Positions 57,955 through 64,000 of a stretch of 64,000 bases of DNA are shown piece by piece. The number at the start of each line of letters is the position of its first letter. Within the stretch, counting starts at the first letter, position 1. Made by a program: the position numbers and the translations under genes. The notes beneath the pieces were generated by a model, which was not told where the DNA came from, did not search any database, and worked only from the letters and a program-made list of their open reading frames with translations. The stretch is from positions 1,061,501-1,125,500 of the forward strand of contig NZ_CP133470.1 of the NCBI RefSeq assembly GCF_031191205.1, given 5' to 3'. The stretch comes from Haemophilus parainfluenzae ATCC 33392 (GTDB lineage Bacteria > Pseudomonadota > Gammaproteobacteria > Enterobacterales > Pasteurellaceae).

Positions 57955-59084
57955 AAAAGAAAATTGCAATTATCGTGAATGAGGTTTCGACTTTATTACA
58001 TTTTAGAAAAGAATTAGTACTTGACCTTGTAAAAGAAGGCTACGAAGTTTTCTGCTTGGCAGAAGGGTATGAACCTTCTACTAAAGAAATCATTGTCAGC
58101 TGGGGAGCAAAACCTGTTGAGCATAATTTAAAAAGAAGTAACCTTAATCCTTTAGCCGATATTATTGAAGTTTTTAAATTAAGAAAAATATTAAAGGATA
58201 TTGAACCTGATATGGTGCTTACTTGTTTTGTAAAACCTGTAATTTTTGCTTCTTTAGCGGCAAAATTGGCAGGTATTAAAAAGCGGGTAGGAATGATTGA
58301 AGGCTTAGGCTATGCTTTCACACCTTCCACCGAGAAGAAAGGATTAAAAGCTAAAATTATTAAATTTTTGCAAATACAACTCTATAAGATCGCCTTACCA
58401 ACATTAGATAAAGTGTTATTCTTAAATCCTGATGATCAGAGAGATCTTTTAATTGAGAATAATATTAAGGTTAAGTCTACAGAAATATTAGGTGGCATCG
58501 GCGTAAATTTAGATTATTATCGCTATTCTGAACCTAAAATTAAAACTGATGTTTCATTTATTTTCTTAGGTCGATTATTAAGAGAAAAAGGAATTTTTGA
58601 ATTTTTAGAAGCAGCTAAGGTTGTTAAAAAAGAGAAGACAAATACTCAATTTCTTGTATTGGGACAAATTGATAAACAAAATCCTACTGCAATGTCAGAA
58701 GAAAAATTACAAGAGTATATTGATGCCAATATCATTGAATATTTAGGATATGTAAAAAACGTTCCAGATTATATTGAAAAAGTAGATGTTTTTGTGCTTC
58801 CTTCTTATCGAGAAGGCGTGCCCAAAAGCACACAAGAAGCAATGGCGATGGGCAAGGTCATTTTAACCACGGATGTACCAGGTTGTAGAGAAACTGTAGT
58901 TGATGGTGTGAATGGTTTCTTAGTGCCACTTTTCTCTGCTGAAAAATTAGCTGAAAAGATGCTTGAGTTAATTAATAAACCTATTCTTGTTCGTTCAATG
59001 GGCATTGAAAGTCGTAGAATAGCAGAAGAAAAATTTGATGTAAGAAAAGTTAACAAAAGAATTATCTCTATTTTGGAAGAATAA
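57951..59084 (+). CDS. Family 4 glycosyltransferase, PglA-like
   Basis: A 377-residue GT-B enzyme of the PglA/WbbI-type subgroup. Characteristic parts are VNEVSTLLHFRKELVLDLVK (about 9-28), VGMIEGLGYAFTPS (about 119-132), EILGGIGVNLDYY and the EX7E motif in PSYREGVPKSTQEAMAMGK (about 283-301). PglA adds the second sugar to an undecaprenyl-PP-linked 6-deoxy-aminosugar. Its place just before the reductase, phosphoglycosyl transferase and dehydratase genes fits that role, but specificity is inference. The ATG at 57951 overlaps the previous stop; a longer in-frame reading from 57924 is rejected. Confidence 0.85.
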   Translation: MKKKIAIIVNEVSTLLHFRKELVLDLVKEGYEVFCLAEGYEPSTKEIIVSWGAKPVEHNLKRSNLNPLADIIEVFKLRKILKDIEPDMVLTCFVKPVIFASLAAKLAGIKKRVGMIEGLGYAFTPSTEKKGLKAKIIKFLQIQLYKIALPTLDKVLFLNPDDQRDLLIENNIKVKSTEILGGIGVNLDYYRYSEPKIKTDVSFIFLGRLLREKGIFEFLEAAKVVKKEKTNTQFLVLGQIDKQNPTAMSEEKLQEYIDANIIEYLGYVKNVPDYIEKVDVFVLPSYREGVPKSTQEAMAMGKVILTTDVPGCRETVVDGVNGFLVPLFSAEKLAEKMLELINKPILVRSMGIESRRIAEEKFDVRKVNKRIISILEE

Positions 59085-59086
59085 TG

Positions 59087-59989
59087 ATGAAGAAAATTAT
59101 TATAACAGGTGCTTCAGGCTTTATTGGGAAAAGTTTTTTTAATCATTTTAAGAAAAAAAATGCTGTACAGGTTGAAACATTATCTTTACGAAATAACTGG
59201 GTGTTAAATAAAAATGCTGATGTGCTAATCCATTTAGCCGCTAAGTCAAGTGATAGTTATAAAACTTCGGATGAAAAAGAATATTTTGAAGTGAATCGAG
59301 ATTTAACAATTAAACTTTTCCAAGCATTTTTAGATTCTAAGATTAAAGATTTTATTTACTTTAGTAGTGCTAAGGTTATTACAGATAATGCTGCTGATTG
59401 TTTAACAGAAGAAACTCCATTAAATCCAATGAGCGTTTATGGACGATCTAAAAAAGCTGCTGAAGAATATTTATTGGCTCATAAATTACCAGAAGGCAAG
59501 AGATTACTAATTATTAGACCTTGCTTAGTTCATGGAGAAGGAAATCATGGCAACTTAATTGCATTGTATAAATTAGTTAAAAAAGGTTTGCCTTGGTTCT
59601 TTGCTGTTTTTGAGAATAAACGCTCTTTTTTACATATTGATAATTTAATTTATTGTATTGACAAATTATTAGAAGATAGAAATATTACTTCTGGCGTTTA
59701 TAATATTGCTGATGATCAACCGATTTCAACAAATGAGCTTATTTCATTAATGGGCGAAGTTGCTAAGAAACGCGTGCGGTTATGGGCTATTCCTAGTGGT
59801 TTGGTATCTACTGCTTTTAAAGTTGGAGATATATTACACCTTCCGATTAACACGAATATTTTAAATAAACTTACTGGAAACTTTTTTATTTCTAACCAGA
59901 AATTAAAAGATGCTATAAATGTTGAGAAATTACCTTTTTCTACTCAGGAAGGACTTCTAAAAACACTTAATTCAATTAAGGATAAATAA
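59087..59989 (+). CDS. NAD-dependent epimerase/4-reductase (WbpV-like)
   Basis: A 300-residue extended short-chain dehydrogenase with the nucleotide motif ITGASGFIG (about 5-13) and the catalytic YxxxK in SVYGRSKKAAEEYLL; a Ser in YFSSAKVI completes the triad. Small enzymes of this kind next to WbpM/WbpL-type genes (WbpV, WreQ) reduce the 4-keto group of UDP-4-keto-6-deoxy-GlcNAc to UDP-QuiNAc or UDP-FucNAc. The ATG at 59087 is 7 bases from GGAAG; the ATG at 59084 is nearly as likely. It overlaps the next gene by one base. Epimerase activity on another sugar cannot be excluded. Confidence 0.8.
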   Translation: MKKIIITGASGFIGKSFFNHFKKKNAVQVETLSLRNNWVLNKNADVLIHLAAKSSDSYKTSDEKEYFEVNRDLTIKLFQAFLDSKIKDFIYFSSAKVITDNAADCLTEETPLNPMSVYGRSKKAAEEYLLAHKLPEGKRLLIIRPCLVHGEGNHGNLIALYKLVKKGLPWFFAVFENKRSFLHIDNLIYCIDKLLEDRNITSGVYNIADDQPISTNELISLMGEVAKKRVRLWAIPSGLVSTAFKVGDILHLPINTNILNKLTGNFFISNQKLKDAINVEKLPFSTQEGLLKTLNSIKDK

Positions 59990-60537
59990 TGATTAGATTA
60001 CTTGATATATTACTTTCTCTTGTTGGGCTTATTTTAACTTCGCCCATACTCTTAATTGTTACTATTCTAGGTTATTTTGAAACAAAATCTCCGATTTTTA
60101 TTCAAGAACGAGTTGGTAAGAATAAAAAATCTTTTAAATTAATCAAGTTTAGGACAATGGCTGTTGATACAAAGTCTGTGGCAAGTCATTTAGTGGGAAC
60201 TGCTTCAATTACTAAATTAGGTGGTTTTCTGAGAAAAACAAAGATTGATGAATTGCCACAATTAATTAATGTTTTAAAAGGTGAAATGAGTTTAGTTGGA
60301 CCGCGACCTAATCTATTTAATCAGCATGATGTAATTCAAGCTCGTGAAGAATATAATGTATACCGTGCATTACCAGGGATTACAGGGTTAGCTCAAATTC
60401 AGGAGATCGATATGTCAATGCCTGAGCTTTTAGCAAAAACAGATAACGAAATGATTGAAACTTTAACGGTTAAGTCTTATTTCCAATATATTGCCATGAC
60501 TGCTTTAGGAAAAGGAGCTGGTGATAGAGCCAGATGA
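59989..60537 (+). CDS. Small phosphoglycosyl transferase (PglC/WbpL-function class)
   Basis: A 182-residue monotopic phosphoglycosyl transferase that moves a sugar-1-phosphate from UDP-sugar to undecaprenyl phosphate and starts repeat-unit synthesis. It has one N-terminal re-entrant hydrophobic segment (about 5-28), KLIKFRTM (about 50-57), the catalytic Asp-Glu pair in KTKIDELPQLINVLKGEMS (about 83-101), and SLVGPRP. The length matches Campylobacter PglC (about 200) rather than the long WbaP type. The end, GAGDRAR, is typical of the family. The next gene starts inside it, 17 bases before the stop. Confidence 0.9.
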   Translation: MIRLLDILLSLVGLILTSPILLIVTILGYFETKSPIFIQERVGKNKKSFKLIKFRTMAVDTKSVASHLVGTASITKLGGFLRKTKIDELPQLINVLKGEMSLVGPRPNLFNQHDVIQAREEYNVYRALPGITGLAQIQEIDMSMPELLAKTDNEMIETLTVKSYFQYIAMTALGKGAGDRAR

Positions 60538-62437
60538 TGTTATGTTAGACTATTTTGTATTTGAATTATCTAGATCTAAAAAGAGAATTATTAGTTTAGT
60601 TATTGATACGATCTTAATTATTACTTCATTTTTCTTTGCATATTGGACTAGGTTAGGAGATATTACGGCATTTGATAATCATCAGATCTGGTTCGCATTG
60701 ACAGGAACATTAATTGTTACATTGATTGCATTTGTTAAATTAGGATTATATAGAGCGGTATTACGTTACATTTCTTTTAAAGCCTTAGCTATGATAGCTA
60801 TAGGTGCTTTAATTTCATCTATAAGTTTAGTTCTATTTTCATTCTTTATTGATTCATTTATTCCTAGGACAGTTCCACTTATTTATTTTTCTTACGTATT
60901 TTTATTATGTGGTGGCGTAAGAATGTTGGTTCGCTATTATATTGGGTTATTACTTGATAAGGATAATGACTCGATTCTTATCTATGGTGCTGGCTCAAAT
61001 GGACGACAACTTGCGGTAATGTTAAAACATTCCTATCGTTATCGTATCAGAGGTTTCATTGATGATAATGTGAAGTTATATGGCACTTACCTTTTGGGAA
61101 ATAAAATATTTTCACCAAATGATATCTCAAAGCTTGTTCAAAAATATCATATTAAAGTTATTTTGTTAGCGATTCCTAGTGCATCACGTAGCGAGCGTAA
61201 AGCAATAATTGATAGCTTAATTCCTTTAAAAATTAAGGTTCAAACTATTCCAGATATGGAAGATATCTTGCAAGGGAATGCAAAAATTGATGAGCTGCGA
61301 GAGGTTCACATTGAGGATTTGTTAGGTCGAGAACCAGTATTGCCAAATAAAGATTTATTACAAAAAAATATTCATCGTAAAGCTGTTATGGTAACAGGAG
61401 CTGGTGGTTCAATAGGCTCTGAGTTATGTCGTCAAATTATTTTAAATGAGCCAAATGCTTTAATTTTATTTGAACTTTCAGAATTTTCTCTTTATTCCAT
61501 TCATCAAGAGTTATTAGAGATTGCGAAGAAAAATAATATTACAAACACTAAAATTTATCCTGTTTTAGGAAATGTACAGGATATTGAACGCGTAGATCGC
61601 GTTTTATCTCATTTTAATATTGATAGTATTTATCATACTGCAGCATATAAGCATGTTCCTTTGGTTGAGTATAATATGATTGAAGGTGTGCAAAATAATG
61701 TGTTTGGTACATATAATGTCGCAAGATGTGCAGCAGAACATGGTGTTAAGTCTTTTGTTCTAATTTCAACAGATAAGGCTGTTCGCCCAACAAATGTAAT
61801 GGGGGCAAGTAAGCGTATGGCTGAGCTGTGTTTGCAGGCATTATCAGAACAATTAAAAGACTACCAAACTTGTTTCAGTATGGTTCGTTTTGGTAATGTA
61901 CTCGGCTCATCTGGTTCAGTTATTCCATTGTTTAGAAAGCAAATTCTAAAAGGTGGTCCTATTACTATTACACATCCTGATATTATTCGCTATTTCATGA
62001 CTATTCCTGAAGCGGCTCAGCTTGTTATTCAGGCTGGAGCAATGGCAAAAGGTGGTGATGTTTTCATTTTAGATATGGGTGAACCAGTTAAAATAGTAGA
62101 TTTAGCTAAAAACTTAGTTCAGTTATCAGGACTCTCAGTTAAGGATGAAAACAACCCGAAAGGTGATGTTGAGATTACTTATACTGGGTTGCGACCAGGA
62201 GAGAAGTTGTATGAAGAATTGTTAATTGGTGGAGACAACGTTCGTAAAACAAGCCACCCCCGTATCATGACTGCTGAAGAGGTTTATTTACCGTTTGAGC
62301 AATTATCTGAAGTATTGGCTGAATTAGAGAGTTCTTGCAGAGATGCCAATTATATGGCTATTCGTCAAACATTGCTAAATGCTCCTACAGGTTTTAACCC
62401 GACTACAGAAATTGTAGATGTATTATATAAGGATTGA
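60521..62437 (+). CDS. UDP-GlcNAc 4,6-dehydratase, long WbpM/PglF/CapD type
   Basis: A 638-residue membrane enzyme with about four N-terminal helices (about 20-135), a first Rossmann-like domain (SILIYGAGSNGRQLAVML) and a second catalytic SDR domain (VMVTGAGGSIGSELCRQI, STDKAVRPTNVMGASKR). It converts UDP-GlcNAc to UDP-4-keto-6-deoxy-GlcNAc. The usual catalytic Tyr of YxxxK is Met in NVMGASKRMAE, as known for WbpM. The start is GTG at 60521, inside the preceding gene; an ATG at 60542 lacks a ribosome-binding site. GlmU, encoded upstream, supplies the substrate. Confidence 0.93.
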   Translation: MIEPDDVMLDYFVFELSRSKKRIISLVIDTILIITSFFFAYWTRLGDITAFDNHQIWFALTGTLIVTLIAFVKLGLYRAVLRYISFKALAMIAIGALISSISLVLFSFFIDSFIPRTVPLIYFSYVFLLCGGVRMLVRYYIGLLLDKDNDSILIYGAGSNGRQLAVMLKHSYRYRIRGFIDDNVKLYGTYLLGNKIFSPNDISKLVQKYHIKVILLAIPSASRSERKAIIDSLIPLKIKVQTIPDMEDILQGNAKIDELREVHIEDLLGREPVLPNKDLLQKNIHRKAVMVTGAGGSIGSELCRQIILNEPNALILFELSEFSLYSIHQELLEIAKKNNITNTKIYPVLGNVQDIERVDRVLSHFNIDSIYHTAAYKHVPLVEYNMIEGVQNNVFGTYNVARCAAEHGVKSFVLISTDKAVRPTNVMGASKRMAELCLQALSEQLKDYQTCFSMVRFGNVLGSSGSVIPLFRKQILKGGPITITHPDIIRYFMTIPEAAQLVIQAGAMAKGGDVFILDMGEPVKIVDLAKNLVQLSGLSVKDENNPKGDVEITYTGLRPGEKLYEELLIGGDNVRKTSHPRIMTAEEVYLPFEQLSEVLAELESSCRDANYMAIRQTLLNAPTGFNPTTEIVDVLYKD

Positions 62438-62442
62438 GATTT

Positions 62443-63690
62443 ATGCATAATATAGGAGTTTTCCCTAAGTTATTTATTAATGCATCTATATTTTTATTTT
62501 TTACTTTACTTTTGATATTCCCTAAAGGATATAACTACGGCTCGACTGCTTTATTAATTTTAAGTGTATTATTTTTGTGTTATTTACTCTATAAGAGAGC
62601 AAGTTTCTCAGCAATAGTGAAGCAGAATAAAGCTATTTTTGTTGTGACTACTTTTTATTTTTTAGTTTCGCTTTTCTTTATTTTTTTTCATGGAGAAAAA
62701 TTTAACTTAATTGATAATCCACTAAGAGCATTTTTATTTCTTTCTGTAATTATTTTTATCGCTTATAGTTCAGTTAAATTTGATATATTGCTCTATAGCA
62801 TTCCTTTAGGTTCTTTTATTTCAGGTATTGTAGCACTCTATCAGTATTATATTTTAAACTTAGAAAGTGCTTTTTATAACCAAATGAAGATCCAGTCTGG
62901 GGATATGGCGATGTCATTAGGCTTATTTAGTTTTGTTATTGCATTTCATTTATTAGATGTAAATAAATATAAGCAAAAACTGGTTGCGTTAGTAATCCTC
63001 TTTGGAATATTCGGAGTTTTAGCAAGTCTACTTTCTTTTGCTAGAGGAGGATGGATTGGAGTCCCAATTTTATTACTAATTCTTATTTTCTTATATAGAC
63101 ATTTATTATCTAAGAAACTTCTATTAGGTGGAATCACTTTTTTATGTATTATCTCAGTAGTATTAACAGTAAATAATAAATTTGTTAATCGCCTATCTGA
63201 AGCACAATATGAATTAAAATTATATTTATCTGGAGATAATAAGGTAAGTTCTATTGGAGAGCGCCTAGATATGTGGACGATTGGTTCAAAAGCTTTTTTA
63301 GAACACCCAATTTCTGGGTGGAGTTTAAAAGAATTAGATTATTATAAAAAAGATTTAGCTGATAAAGATGTTGTAACTAAGGCGTCAATCTCGTTTTTAC
63401 ATTTACATAATCAATTTATAGACGAATTAGCAAAGAAAGGGATATTGGGAGGAATTGCCATATTAAGTATTTTTATTGTCCCTTTACACTTATTCTACAG
63501 AAAAGTAGTGGGCCAGGGGAATAAAAGAATAAAATTTATTTCGATATTAGGTATTATTCATGTACTATCAACGATTATTTACTGCATGAGTCAGGCATTT
63601 CTTGCACATAATTCAGGAAATATCTTTTACTTCTTTGTTCTATTTCTATTTTATTCTTTCATGGTTAATGAAAGTACTAGATCTGAATAA
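62443..63690 (+). CDS. WaaL-like O-antigen ligase
   Basis: A 415-residue inner-membrane protein with about 10-12 helices and a Wzy_C/WaaL-type region: SLLSFARGGWIGVPILLL (about 187-204) holds the conserved Arg-Gly pair, and a large periplasmic loop contains LHLHNQFIDELAKKGILGG (about 318-336) with the His that ligases need. The ATG at 62443 is 9 bases from AAGGA; the TTG at 62434 directly abuts it and is rejected. With a separate wzy in the operon, transfer of polymer or single repeat to the LPS core is more likely than polymerisation. Confidence 0.82.
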   Translation: MHNIGVFPKLFINASIFLFFTLLLIFPKGYNYGSTALLILSVLFLCYLLYKRASFSAIVKQNKAIFVVTTFYFLVSLFFIFFHGEKFNLIDNPLRAFLFLSVIIFIAYSSVKFDILLYSIPLGSFISGIVALYQYYILNLESAFYNQMKIQSGDMAMSLGLFSFVIAFHLLDVNKYKQKLVALVILFGIFGVLASLLSFARGGWIGVPILLLILIFLYRHLLSKKLLLGGITFLCIISVVLTVNNKFVNRLSEAQYELKLYLSGDNKVSSIGERLDMWTIGSKAFLEHPISGWSLKELDYYKKDLADKDVVTKASISFLHLHNQFIDELAKKGILGGIAILSIFIVPLHLFYRKVVGQGNKRIKFISILGIIHVLSTIIYCMSQAFLAHNSGNIFYFFVLFLFYSFMVNESTRSE

Positions 63691-63705
63691 ATTCTACTTC
63701 CTTTT

Positions 63706-64000
63706 ATGAGCAAAAGAATTCTCATCACCGGTGGTTCCGGTTTCATCGGTTCCGCTCTTATTCGGTATATTATTAATCAGACTCAATATTCCGTTATCAA
63801 TATTGATAAGCTGACATATGCGGCAAATCAATCATCTTTGAAAGAGGTAGAAAATAATCCTCGCTATGCTTTTGAGCAAATTGATATTTGTGATCTTAAG
63901 GCTATAGGAAACATTTTTGAAAAATATCAGCCAGATGCGGTGATGCATTTGGCGGCAGAAAGTCATGTTGACCGTTCTATTACGGGAGCGGCTGATTTTA
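63706..64000 (+). CDS. rmlB: dTDP-glucose 4,6-dehydratase, N-terminal fragment
   Basis: The first 98 codons of an extended SDR, cut off by the right edge. [18 protein letters not shown] (about 5-22), [17 protein letters not shown] (about 33-49) and [18 protein letters not shown] (about 79-96) are diagnostic of RmlB/RffG. The enzyme makes dTDP-4-keto-6-deoxyglucose, a precursor of dTDP-rhamnose or of dTDP-aminosugars; the rest of the pathway lies outside the window. Codons are less AT-rich than in the preceding glycan genes. An rmlB/rffG-type gene closes the comparable locus in H. influenzae, as I recall. Confidence 0.93.
   Translation, partial: MSKRILITGGSGFIGSALIRYIINQTQYSVINIDKLTYAANQSSLKEVENNPRYAFEQIDICDLKAIGNIFEKYQPDAVMHLAAESHVDRSITGAADF

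Noticed and set aside
51184..64000. Phase-variable simple repeats (CAAT, GCAA or homopolymer tracts) in the glycan genes
   Set aside because: No tetranucleotide repeat run or long homopolymer tract was found at gene starts or inside genes; all reading frames are intact.

Overview
The window is a stretch of a Pasteurellaceae chromosome, most likely Haemophilus and closest in content to H. influenzae / H. parainfluenzae. The evidence is the very frequent 9-mer AAGTGCGGT (the Haemophilus DNA uptake signal sequence, USS), often as inverted pairs that form rho-independent terminators; the genus-typical genes oapA/oapB and surface adhesin protein E; a split L11/L1 ribosomal operon; and an LPS glycoform / O-antigen locus directly after glnA. 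Species assignment is an inference. No rRNA, tRNA, insertion sequence, prophage or CRISPR array was seen, and no gene-free stretch exceeds about 300 bases.

Layout. 1-7.7 kb: end of ileS, a YpfJ-like metalloprotease, kbp (BON+LysM), then tig-clpP-clpX (protein folding and turnover) and secE-nusG-rplK-rplA. 7.7-13.9 kb (minus strand): an iron-dependent alcohol dehydrogenase, a tight five-gene operon (NUDIX hydrolase, small unknown protein, yigB, ygiB, ygiC), and eno. 14-19.8 kb: four poorly characterised genes (DUF4153-type membrane protein, a possible DUF6630 protein, a secreted YD-repeat-like protein, a one-TM protein). 19.8-26.7 kb: pyrG, glmU, lspA-ispH, a Met/His-rich DUF305 protein behind a MerR/CueR-type promoter, rdgB, a YbjQ protein and the competence gene comE1 behind a perfect CRP-S (Sxy-dependent) site. 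26.8-32.5 kb: anaerobic formate metabolism (focA, pflB, pflA), with an AT-rich orphan membrane gene between pflB and pflA, then protein E. 32.5-41 kb: efp/epmB divergent pair, oapA, oapB, recO, rlmD, relA, dgkA. 41-49.4 kb: GntP-family transporter + glycerate kinase, proC-MFS-xerD operon, rdgC, typA, then glnA.

51.2-64 kb: a single-strand, tightly packed surface polysaccharide operon: wzz, wzx, five glycan-assembly genes (one GT2, three GT4, wzy), an NAD-dependent 4-reductase/epimerase, a small PglC/WbpL-like phosphoglycosyl transferase, a WbpM/PglF-like 4,6-dehydratase, a WaaL-like ligase and the start of rmlB. Read together, these suggest a Wzy-dependent O-antigen-like glycan whose first sugar is a 6-deoxy-N-acetylhexosamine (QuiNAc or FucNAc type) made by the dehydratase and reductase and loaded on undecaprenyl phosphate by the small transferase.

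The most interesting regulatory observations are the copper-type promoter of the DUF305 gene, the CRP-S site of comE1, an inverted USS pair in a divergent promoter region where no terminator is needed, and a compound inverted repeat between typA and glnA.
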